DNA from: Desulfobacula sp.
GTDB lineage: Bacteria; Desulfobacterota; Desulfobacteria; Desulfobacterales; Desulfobacteraceae
Assembly (NCBI GenBank): GCA_027858355.1
Contig: JAQICW010000326.1
Span: 1 to 9,938, forward strand
DNA length: 9,938 nt
Direction of reading: 5' to 3'
The notes under the pieces are model-generated. The model did no database searches and was not told the DNA's origin. It saw only the letters and a list, made by a program, of their open reading frames with translations. Positions 1 through 5,875 of this stretch are shown here, piece by piece. Position numbers and translations under genes: made by a program. The stretch's first letter is position 1. Each line of letters opens with the position of its first letter.

Positions 1-494
1 AAAAGAAAGCCCGCGTAGAAGATGCTCTTAACGCAACCCGTGCAGCAGTTGAAGAAGGTATTGTTGCTGGCGGTGGTGTTGCTCTTGTCAGATGCCTTGA
101 AGCCCTTAAAGAACTTGATCTTGAAGGCGAGGAAAAACTGGGCGTAGCTGTCATTGCAAGAGCAATTGAAGAACCCCTTAGAAAAATTGCAGACAATGCC
201 GGTGTTGAAGGCTCTGTTGTCATCAATAAAGTTAAAGAGGGTAAAGGCGCTTTTGGTTATAATGCCCTGACAGATGTTTATGAAGATCTTATTGAAGCCG
301 GTGTTATAGATCCTAAGAAAGTGGTTCGTTTTGCACTTCAGAATGCAGCCAGTGTTGCATCTGTCATGCTGACCACAGAAGCCATGATCGCTGATAAACC
401 TGAGAAAGATGCAGGTGGCGGCGGCGGAATGCCTGGTGGAATGCCCGGCGGCGGCGGAATGGGCGGAATGGGCGGAATGGGCGGAATGATGTAA
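1..494 (+). CDS. groEL: 60 kDa chaperonin GroEL, C-terminal part (5' end outside window)
   Basis: This is the C-terminal 163 residues of the ATP-driven, ring-forming GroEL chaperonin, which folds cytosolic proteins together with GroES. Codons run in frame from base 3 to a TAA at 492-494. The fragment opens with [19 protein letters not shown], whose Asp corresponds to the catalytic ATPase aspartate of GroEL (D398 in E. coli). [10 protein letters not shown] and the helical equatorial domain follow, including [15 protein letters not shown]. The protein ends in the flexible Gly-Gly-Met-rich tail typical of bacterial GroEL ([13 protein letters not shown]). No disruption is visible. It is very likely the last gene of a groES-groEL operon, because a strong terminator stands 32 bases after the stop. 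Identity is essentially certain; only the 5' part is missing because of the window edge. Confidence 0.98.
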   Translation, partial: KKARVEDALNATRAAVEEGIVAGGGVALVRCLEALKELDLEGEEKLGVAVIARAIEEPLRKIADNAGVEGSVVINKVKEGKGAFGYNALTDVYEDLIEAGVIDPKKVVRFALQNAASVASVMLTTEAMIADKPEKDAGGGGGMPGGMPGGGGMGGMGGMGGMM

Positions 495-526
495 TTGCCC
501 CGATAAGCATTTCATTCATATAATTG

Positions 527-571
527 AACAAAGCCCCTGCACATAAAATATGTGCAGGGGCTTTGTTTTTT
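527..571 (+). terminator. Rho-independent terminator after groEL
   Basis: A perfect 19-bp stem (527-545 with 549-567) closes on an AAA loop. Its central part is the GC-rich GCCCCTGC/GCAGGGGC, and a run of six T follows at 566-571. The A-rich 5' arm also makes it a possible bidirectional terminator. It separates groEL from the tol cluster. Confidence 0.95.
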
Positions 572-573
572 GA

Positions 574-597
574 GTCAGGCACTATTTAGTGCCTGAC
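574..597. repeat. Perfect 11-bp inverted repeat just after the groEL terminator
   Basis: GTCAGGCACTA (574-584) and TAGTGCCTGAC (587-597) are exact reverse complements around a TT centre. No T-tract follows on the + strand, so it does not look like a second terminator. Its right arm overlaps the left terminal repeat of the larger element at 588-755, so it may be part of that element or its insertion target. Confidence 0.75.
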
Positions 598-755
598 CGA
601 AAACCCGTGTTTGGGCGGCTCGTAGAGGAGCAATGCTCACAAAGTTGCCCATATGCAAGGCGCAAGAACTTCTGAAACCGGAGTGTACTTTAGTACATGA
701 GGATTTCAGAAGTTTGCAGCAACGCAGCAGATGGGTGAGTTTTCGTTCAAACACT
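588..755. repeat. MITE/REP-like intergenic element with imperfect terminal inverted repeats
   Basis: The 19-base ends match as inverted repeats at 15 of 19 positions: AGTGCCTGACCGAAAACCC at 588-606 against the reverse complement of 737-755, AGTGTTTGAACGAAAACTC. A 9-base direct repeat, CACTATTTA, lies at 580-588 and 752-760 and could be a target-site duplication. The interior is highly structured. CCCAT (648-652) pairs with ATGGG (731-735). A main hairpin pairs 667-677 with 704-714, topped by TGTAC/GTACA around a TTTA loop (684-697). A small GAGC/GCTC hairpin sits at 628-638. There is no open reading frame of note. The reading as a non-autonomous mobile or dispersed repeat is inference from structure; copy number elsewhere in the genome is unknown. 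Confidence 0.55.
667..714. repeat. Large hairpin inside the intergenic element
   Basis: AACTTCTGAAA (667-677) pairs perfectly with TTTCAGAAGTT (704-714). CC/GG (678-679 with 701-702) and TGTAC/GTACA (684-688 with 693-697) continue the stem, leaving a TTTA loop. The stem is near-symmetric, has no T-tract, and lies about 150 bases before tolQ. It could act as an RNA structure only if transcription runs through it, and the groEL terminator upstream makes that unlikely from that side. Confidence 0.8.
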
Positions 756-768
756 ATTTAATAAGAAC

Positions 769-797
769 TTGACATGAAATGATAGCTCATATACTTA
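769..797 (+). promoter_or_regulatory. Candidate sigma-70 promoter for the tol-pal operon
   Basis: A perfect TTGACA -35 (769-774) stands right after the repeat element. The -10 is less clear. TATACT (790-795) is a good hexamer but leaves a 15-base spacer, while TACTTA (792-797) gives the ideal 17 bases with a weaker match. The stretch that follows, up to about 840, is very AT-rich, as expected downstream of a promoter. It would drive tolQ, which starts about 70 bases on. Confidence 0.55.
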
Positions 798-865
798 ATT
801 CTATTACTATTAAATTTTATTTATTATTTTATAAATACAAAAGATAAGCTTGTAAGAGAGGTGTT

Positions 866-1576
866 ATGACCACGGAAACCATTGGATTGTTTTACATGTT
901 GAGCAATGCTGGACCTGTTGTTAAATTCGTCATGCTGCTCCTGCTGTTTTTTTCAATAACTTCATGGGCTATTATATTTATTAAGTTCAGGTATATCCGG
1001 AAGGCGTTTAAAGAATCAGCGGATTTTACCGATATGTTCTGGCAGTGCCAAAACCTTTCCGATGCATTTTCAAAGGCAAGGGCATTGTGATCAAGTCCCA
1101 CGGCAAGAATTTTTATCGCTGCATATATGGAAATGGCAAGATCTGAGAATAAAGATGAGAAAAACAAACAGATAAAAAGAACCCAAAATTCATATTTCCA
1201 AATTATCGGCAGTATAAAACGATCATTAAACCGATCCATCGGTGTTGAAATCAGACGACTGGTTCAATTGATCCCCTTTCTGGCCACAGCAGGCAATACA
1301 GCTCCTTTTATCGGTCTTTTTGGAACAGTATGGGGGATCATGGGGACCTTTCACGGAATTGGGGTAAGCGGGTCCGCAAGCCTGGCCGTTGTAGCTCCCG
1401 GTATTTCAGAAGCACTCATTGCAACGGCAGCAGGGCTTGCAGTGGCAATCCCTTCTGTTATTGCCTATAATTATTTTACAGACAGGATAAGGGCCTTGGA
1501 TTCTGAATGGCAAAGCTATTCTGCAGACCTGTCAAATATAATGGAACGTGATATTCAAAAGCAGATGGAGGGATAA
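866..1576 (+). CDS. tolQ: TolQ proton-channel subunit, interrupted by an in-frame UGA at codon 75
   Basis: TolQ (TolQ/ExbB/MotA family) is the three-helix inner-membrane subunit that, with TolR, uses the proton motive force to energise TolA. The frame is 236 codons, close to E. coli TolQ (230). Helix 1 is at about residues 17-39 and the cytoplasmic loop holds FWQCQNLSDAF. Helices 2 and 3 carry the family signatures FIGLFGTVWGIM (T154) and APGISEALIATAAGLA (T187), matching the channel threonines T145 and T178 of E. coli TolQ. The ATG at 866 has GAGAGG at 856-861. The oddity is a TGA at 1088-1090 after ARAL, followed in the same frame by SSPTARIFIAAYMEMAR, a normal TolQ segment. The downstream ATG at 1127 lacks a Shine-Dalgarno and would omit helix 1, so re-initiation looks unlikely. 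The stop overlaps the tolR ATG by one base. Family identity is secure; whether full-length protein is made is open. Confidence 0.9.
1088..1090 (+). other. In-frame UGA within tolQ (recoding site, nonsense mutation or base error)
   Basis: Codon 75 of the tolQ frame is TGA, flanked by TTG and TCA. Upstream and downstream codons are in one frame and both encode recognisable TolQ. UGA serves as a normal stop for tolR, cpoB, ruvC and ruvB in this window, so general reassignment is excluded. Selenocysteine, other readthrough, real inactivation, or a single wrong base remain possible. Sec usually replaces a Cys that homologues conserve, and I know of no conserved Cys in TolQ at this place, which weighs against Sec. 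Confidence 0.95.
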
Positions 1577-1992
1577 TGCAATTAGGCTCTGGTAATGATC
1601 AGTTAATGTCTGAGATTAACGTCACTCCTTTTGTGGATGTGATGCTGGTGCTTCTGATTATTTTTATGGTAACGGCCCCCATGATGGTTCAGGGGATTGA
1701 TGTGGACTTGCCCAAGGCCACATCAAAAGCCCTGAAAAGCAGTGAGGAACGCCTGATTATATCAATTGATGAAGATAAGAAAGTGTTTATTAACGAACAG
1801 GTTGTCAGTGTTGAATTTCTCACCCAGAAACTGGGGGCTATATTGGAAAATTTTGACGAAAAAAACGTATATCTAAGGGCAGATAAAAAGGTTCCCTATG
1901 GCATTGTTGTCAATGTGATTTCAAAGATAAAAAAGGCAGGAGTTGACAGCCTGGGAATGATAACCCTTCCTGACAATGAAGACGAATCCTGA
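1576..1992 (+). CDS. tolR: TolR, ExbD/TolR family
   Basis: This 138-residue protein is of the usual TolR/ExbD size. It has a short cytoplasmic N-terminus, one transmembrane helix (about 19-38) and a periplasmic domain. The sequence INVTPFVDVMLVLLIIFMV contains the invariant membrane aspartate (D21, corresponding to D23 of E. coli TolR) that takes part in proton conduction with TolQ. The DVDLPKA segment after the helix and the C-terminal YLRADKKVPYGIVVNVISKIKKAG are typical of the periplasmic dimer domain. The ATG shares its A with the tolQ stop (TAATG), and GGAG at 1567-1570 lies five bases upstream, so translation is probably coupled to tolQ. If tolQ translation really stopped at the internal UGA, this coupling would suffer. 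It ends in TGA. Confidence 0.95.
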   Translation: MQLGSGNDQLMSEINVTPFVDVMLVLLIIFMVTAPMMVQGIDVDLPKATSKALKSSEERLIISIDEDKKVFINEQVVSVEFLTQKLGAILENFDEKNVYLRADKKVPYGIVVNVISKIKKAGVDSLGMITLPDNEDES

Positions 1993-2001
1993 TTAACGCG
2001 T

Positions 2002-2946
2002 ATGAGTTCTCCAGAAAATTTTAAACACAGAAGAGATTTTCTTTTCTCCCCTTTTCAAGACAACGGGAAAACCGGGATTATTTTTTTCTCTGTTTCTCTG
2101 ATTGTACATGCCTTGTTTTTTTATGGGATCATTTTTTTCCAGCAGTTTAGATTGTCCAAACCCATGCCTCCTTTCGTCCAGGTGGACCTGGTGTCTTTTT
2201 CAGCAGAACCTGTGACCCGGGAATTGCCCGGAAAAGAAGAAACCTTTAAAGAGATTCCTAAAGAGACTCATAAAGAGACTCCTAAAGAAGAGGAGATACC
2301 CATAACTCCTTTGCCGGCCACGCCCCCCCCAGCAAAGATTCGGGAAATCCCCAGTATTACACCAGACGTCAGTTTAAAAACAAAACCTAAAAATTTAAAA
2401 GATCTGATGGCGCAGCAGGAGAAAAAAAAGAAAGCTTCTGAAGAGAAAATAAAAGAGAAACCGGTTAAAAAAAGGCCTCCTGATCCTGATAAGATCCTTG
2501 ATAAAGCAAGGAAAAACCTGGAAAAGGAAATTGAGAATCAGAACAAAACCAAGATTGCCCAGGCGCTAAACCGTATTCAGAAAAAGGTACAGGATCAGGG
2601 CACAACAAAACAAGGAGAGGGAAGCCAGGCATCTGCCGGCCCCGGGAAAAAAGGGTATACGCCCATTGACCTGTATAAAATGGTGCTGGGTTCACAAATA
2701 GAACAGAACTGGGTGTTTAATGATACCCTTGCCAGGCTGGATCAGAATCTTGAAGTCAGAATCCTGATCAAGATATTGAAAAGCGGAGAAATAAGAGATA
2801 TTATTTATGAAACCAGGTCAGGGAATCAATATCTTGATGAATCTGCAAAAAAAGCAATTAAAAAAACAAATCCATTACCTTCATTACCCCCTGGAATGTA
2901 TTCCTATGATGTGGTTGTGATTTTTACACCTAAAGGGCTGAAATAA
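2002..2946 (+). CDS. tolA: TolA/TonB-like energy transducer of the Tol-Pal system
   Basis: This 314-residue protein has the three-part layout of TolA/TonB proteins. A single N-terminal membrane helix (about 25-48) contains the SxxxH motif (S32, H36) that contacts TolQ/TolR in TolA and TonB. A Lys/Glu/Pro-rich periplasmic spanning region follows (about 70-210), with a short KETPKE-type tandem repeat at 83-98 and a proline cluster ATPPPA. The C-terminal TonB/TolA-type domain (about 219-314) includes IEQNWVFND, LEVRILIKILKSGEI and a final YDVVVIFTP strand. It links the inner-membrane motor to TolB and Pal. By position between tolR and tolB it fills the tolA role, although the C-domain looks TonB-like; deltaproteobacterial TolA proteins are often annotated simply as TonB family. 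No clear Shine-Dalgarno precedes the ATG, which stands nine bases after tolR. Confidence 0.85.
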   Translation: MSSPENFKHRRDFLFSPFQDNGKTGIIFFSVSLIVHALFFYGIIFFQQFRLSKPMPPFVQVDLVSFSAEPVTRELPGKEETFKEIPKETHKETPKEEEIPITPLPATPPPAKIREIPSITPDVSLKTKPKNLKDLMAQQEKKKKASEEKIKEKPVKKRPPDPDKILDKARKNLEKEIENQNKTKIAQALNRIQKKVQDQGTTKQGEGSQASAGPGKKGYTPIDLYKMVLGSQIEQNWVFNDTLARLDQNLEVRILIKILKSGEIRDIIYETRSGNQYLDESAKKAIKKTNPLPSLPPGMYSYDVVVIFTPKGLK

Positions 2947-2948
2947 AA

Positions 2949-4316
2949 ATGGTTTCTTTTACAATGAATACGCGCTATTGTAATAGGGATATGCCAGATA
3001 AAATTATATTGCTTACTATTTTTTATTTTATGATCGGGCTCTTATTTTTCTTGCCCCCCTTATATGCCAGGGATTATGATTACATCAATGTCACCAATCC
3101 TTTTTTAAAGAAAACCCCTGTGGCAGTGACGGACTTTAAGGCATTCAATGGCCATGTACAAGAGATAGAGACAGGGAAAACAGCAATAGGCATATTAAAA
3201 GAGGCCCTTGATTTTACAGGATATCTTAAAACAATGAATCCCGTTGCATTTTTATCAAATCCGTCTGAATCCGGAATTCAGCTGGGTGAGATCAATTTTC
3301 GGGATTGGACAGGGATAGGGGCTGAGCTTTTAATTACGGGGGGAATTATTGAAGCCCAGGGAAAAATAACCCTTAAATTAAGACTTTTTGATACCTTTAA
3401 TGCTAAACTTCTGGTTGGTAAAATTTATACGGGTCCCCAATCCCAGGTAAGAAAAATGATCCACCTGTTTTGCAGTGAAATATCCTATCAGCTTACGGGT
3501 AAAGGGGGGATATTTAATAGTAAGATCGCTTTTGTTTCAACTGTAAACGGGAAAAAAGAGATATTTTCCTGTGATTTTGACGGACATAACATCAAACAGA
3601 TAACAACTCATAAAAGTATATCCCTTTCTCCGTCCTGGTCTTCTGATGGCAAATGGCTGGCCTATGTCTCCTATGCAAAGGGTAAACCAGACATTTTTAT
3701 AAAAAACCTTGAAGAAAACCGAGGGTCTATTATTAATTACAAGGGCATGAATATTTCTCCGGACTGGATGCCCGGACAGCAAAAACTTGTGGCAGCATTA
3801 AGTTTTTCAGGGGATCAGGAAATTTATTTGTTGACCATAAAGGGAGAAATTATTAAAAGAATAACAAAGAGCTGGGGAATTGACGTATCGCCTGATTTTT
3901 CACCGGACGGCAAGAAAATAGTGTTCAGCTCAAAACGCTCGGGAACCCCCCAGATATATATAAAGGATCTTGAATCAGAAAGTTTGATACGAGCGACTTT
4001 TAAAGGAAATCATAATACATCTCCTGCATGGTCACCAGACGGCGGGAAGATTGCCTATGTGGGGATAGAAAATAATAGTATTGATATTTTTGTGATGAAT
4101 ATTGATACGGGTATACCAGTTCAATTGACCATGAATGAAGGAGATAACGAAGATCCTTCCTGGTCGCCGGATGGGAGTATGCTTGTCTTTACATCAACAA
4201 GGGAAGGCAATGTCCCAAGAATTTTTGTTATGAATGCATCTGGCTCAGAACCGAGAAGACTTCTGCAGTTGAAAGGCAAGCAGACTCAACCGGACTGGTC
4301 TTTGCCAAAAAATTAA
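2949..4316 (+). CDS. tolB: TolB, periplasmic beta-propeller protein
   Basis: TolB is the soluble periplasmic partner that binds Pal and TolA. The 455-residue product has a hydrophobic signal segment (about 19-36) ending PPLYA before RDYDYI, so cleavage is likely near residue 40. The N-terminal TolB domain (about 41-185) begins INVTNPFLKKTPVAVTDF. From about 190 a six-bladed propeller is made of PD40/WD40-like repeats with the recurring SPxWSxDGxxxxY/F pattern (for example SPSWSSDGKWLAYVS, SPDFSPDGKKIVFSS, SPAWSPDGGKIAYVG, DPSWSPDGSMLVFTS). The start is uncertain. The ATG at 2949 gives an 18-residue n-region, while the ATG at 2991 gives a compact signal peptide (MPDKIILL) with GGG close upstream. 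It lies two bases after tolA, so it is cotranscribed. Confidence 0.95.
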   Translation: MVSFTMNTRYCNRDMPDKIILLTIFYFMIGLLFFLPPLYARDYDYINVTNPFLKKTPVAVTDFKAFNGHVQEIETGKTAIGILKEALDFTGYLKTMNPVAFLSNPSESGIQLGEINFRDWTGIGAELLITGGIIEAQGKITLKLRLFDTFNAKLLVGKIYTGPQSQVRKMIHLFCSEISYQLTGKGGIFNSKIAFVSTVNGKKEIFSCDFDGHNIKQITTHKSISLSPSWSSDGKWLAYVSYAKGKPDIFIKNLEENRGSIINYKGMNISPDWMPGQQKLVAALSFSGDQEIYLLTIKGEIIKRITKSWGIDVSPDFSPDGKKIVFSSKRSGTPQIYIKDLESESLIRATFKGNHNTSPAWSPDGGKIAYVGIENNSIDIFVMNIDTGIPVQLTMNEGDNEDPSWSPDGSMLVFTSTREGNVPRIFVMNASGSEPRRLLQLKGKQTQPDWSLPKN

Positions 4317-4337
4317 ACTAAAAGAGGAGACAAAGGA

Positions 4338-4934
4338 ATGAAAAACAGGGTATGGATTAATCTGGTAATGGCAATTCTTGTTGCAGGGCTTTTTTTGACT
4401 GTCTCATGCGCAAAGAAAACCGTTGTGTCTGATGCAACAACCATAGAAGATCAGGCAAAAGCCAAGCTTGAGGCCGATGCAATAGCAAAAGCCGCTGCTG
4501 ATGCAAAAGCAGAAGCCGACCGTATTGCACAGCAAAACCTTGAAGATCAGATGGCCCAGGAAAAAGCGCAAAAGGCTGCACAAATTCTGGCTGCAAAGAA
4601 ACGGTTTCAGTATGAGGATATTTATTTTGAATATGATAGTTCAGAGTTAAGTAATGAGGCCAAGACAGAATTAAAAGAAAAGGCAGCCTGGTTAAAAGGG
4701 AACAATTCAACAATCGTATCCATTGAAGGCCATTGTGATGAGCGTGGTACAACGGAATATAACCTTGCCCTGGGCGACCGTCGTGCAAACACTGTGAAAA
4801 GCTATCTGGTTAACCTGGGTGTTTCAGCTTCTCGTTTGAAAACCATCAGCTATGGCGAAGAAATGCCAAAAGATCCAGGCAAGACGGAAGCTGCCTATAG
4901 AAGCAACAGGCGCGCCCATTTTGCAATTGATTAA
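4338..4934 (+). CDS. pal: Pal, peptidoglycan-associated lipoprotein
   Basis: Pal anchors the outer membrane to peptidoglycan and is the cargo of the Tol motor. The 198-residue product has a lipoprotein signal ending LFLTVSC with the acylated Cys at 24; the -3 residue is Thr, slightly off the usual Leu. An Ala/Lys/Asp/Glu-rich helical linker (about 34-88) follows. The OmpA-like domain (about 90-198) holds DIYFEYDSSEL, the peptidoglycan-binding GHCDERGTTEYN (131-142) and the terminal NRRAHFAID. GAGGAG at 4324-4329 lies eight bases from the ATG. The linker is longer than in E. coli Pal and TolA-helix-like in composition, a feature I associate with Desulfobacterota Pal proteins. Confidence 0.96.
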   Translation: MKNRVWINLVMAILVAGLFLTVSCAKKTVVSDATTIEDQAKAKLEADAIAKAAADAKAEADRIAQQNLEDQMAQEKAQKAAQILAAKKRFQYEDIYFEYDSSELSNEAKTELKEKAAWLKGNNSTIVSIEGHCDERGTTEYNLALGDRRANTVKSYLVNLGVSASRLKTISYGEEMPKDPGKTEAAYRSNRRAHFAID

Positions 4935-4951
4935 TTGATGTAAAGATGTGC

Positions 4952-4976
4952 GGGGACAGATTTAAAATCTGTCCCC
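4952..4976. repeat. REP-like perfect palindrome at the 5' edge of cpoB
   Basis: GGGGACAGATTT (4952-4963) and AAATCTGTCCCC (4965-4976) are exact reverse complements around a single A. This motif type resembles palindromes that occur as dispersed repeats in many proteobacterial genomes, some linked to REP-associated (Y1) transposases; that link is recollection, not shown here. It lies 18 bases after pal and directly before the cpoB ribosome binding site. It could attenuate or process the transcript between pal and cpoB, but no T-tract follows, so it is not a standard terminator. Confidence 0.8.
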
Positions 4977-4981
4977 AGGAG
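4977..4981 (+). promoter_or_regulatory. Shine-Dalgarno AGGAG for cpoB, conflicting with start choice
   Basis: AGGAG directly abuts the palindrome. It is only one base from the TTG at 4983 but seven bases from an in-frame CTG at 4989. There is no in-frame ATG or GTG between the upstream stop (4941-4943) and the signal sequence, so cpoB must start at a non-ATG codon. Confidence 0.5.
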
Positions 4982-4982
4982 T

Positions 4983-5867
4983 TTGGTTCTGAAAAGAAAT
5001 CATCTTTTTTTTGTCGTTATTGTTTTTGTTTTCCTTTCCGGGTGTGTAGAACCTGGGCAGTTTGTTGCCCTTGAAACCAAAGTGGCGGTTCTTGAAATGG
5101 AAAATAGCCGGCAGCTTTCCGTGCAAAAGGAAAAATTAAATGCCTCTGCCCTCTTAAACCAGAACAATCAGTTAAAGATAGAAGCCCTGGAGAAAAGATT
5201 AAGTGATAGCGCCACGATCAGCCAGGAAGAGTATGCAGAATTAAAATACACCATCCAGACACTCAAGGAAGGGCTTCAAAGACTTGAAGGGCAGATTGAA
5301 GAAATAAAGCATGGTTTTGAAGGATATTATCAAAAGAATGGCGGAACCATGGAAGAAAAAATAGAACGGCTAGATCAGGCCATTTCAAAAAATTATGAAC
5401 GAGCGATCAAGCTGGAAATATATATTGGATTTGAGCCGTCAGCAGCCGGAGAGATTGATAAAACAATTCAACCAGCACCAATCCCTGGAAAAAGCCCTGC
5501 CCAGGAACTATATGATGCTGCAAAAAAATTATTTGATGACGGGGATAATGAAAATGCCCGGATCCAGTTTGAAAATTTTATCAATAAATATCCAGATTCT
5601 GATAATGCAGACAATGCCAGATTTTGGATCGCCGACTCTTATTATGTGGAAAAATGGTTTGAAAAAGCCATCCTGGAGTACCAGAAAGTCCTGGAAGGAT
5701 ACCCGAACAGCAACAAGCTGTCCGCAGCAAGGCTGAAACAGGGATATGCCTTTGCTGAACTGGGGGAAGAGGCCAATGCCAGGCTGATTTTAAAAGAATT
5801 GATAAAAAACCATCCCGGCACAAATGAAGCCAGATATGCCCAGGAAAAAATAAAAACCTTAAAGTGA
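4983..5867 (+). CDS. cpoB: CpoB/YbgF, Tol-Pal-associated periplasmic TPR protein (lipoprotein)
   Basis: In E. coli CpoB coordinates peptidoglycan synthesis with Tol-driven outer-membrane constriction. Counting from the TTG at 4983 the product is 294 residues. It has a hydrophobic signal (8-18) ending in a good lipobox, LSGC, with Cys at 21, so it is predicted to be a lipoprotein, unlike the soluble E. coli protein. A long heptad-rich coiled-coil region (about 26-145) comes next, then a Pro-rich linker (QPAPIPGKSP). Three TPR-like repeats follow at about 172-205, 209-242 and 246-279 (AQELYDAAKKLF, ARFWIADSYYVEKW, ARLKQGYAFAELG), typical of the YbgF C-terminus. The start codon is uncertain (TTG at 4983 or CTG at 4989). 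It ends in TGA, eight bases before ruvC. Confidence 0.9.
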   Translation: MVLKRNHLFFVVIVFVFLSGCVEPGQFVALETKVAVLEMENSRQLSVQKEKLNASALLNQNNQLKIEALEKRLSDSATISQEEYAELKYTIQTLKEGLQRLEGQIEEIKHGFEGYYQKNGGTMEEKIERLDQAISKNYERAIKLEIYIGFEPSAAGEIDKTIQPAPIPGKSPAQELYDAAKKLFDDGDNENARIQFENFINKYPDSDNADNARFWIADSYYVEKWFEKAILEYQKVLEGYPNSNKLSAARLKQGYAFAELGEEANARLILKELIKNHPGTNEARYAQEKIKTLK

Positions 5868-5875
5868 TGTTATAA

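Noticed and set aside
421..491. GGC/GGAATG repeats at the end of groEL as a repeat element
   Set aside because: They encode the normal Gly-Gly-Met tail of GroEL.
1088..1090. Genome-wide reassignment of UGA to an amino acid
   Set aside because: tolR, cpoB, ruvC and ruvB all end at UGA at the lengths expected for their families.
892..1239. Minus-strand open frame of 115 codons across the tolQ interruption
   Set aside because: It is antisense to clearly conserved TolQ sequence, has no family resemblance, and its codons mirror the coding strand. It is a shadow frame.
1091..1576. tolQ as a frameshift, or as two separately translated genes
   Set aside because: Both halves are in the same frame, so no indel is needed. 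The second half has no Shine-Dalgarno at 1127 or 1133 and would lack helix 1.
4357..4788. Minus-strand open frame of 143 codons opposite pal
   Set aside because: Its Leu/His/Gln-rich composition is the complement of the Ala/Lys-rich Pal linker. It shows no recognisable domain, and pal itself is unambiguous.
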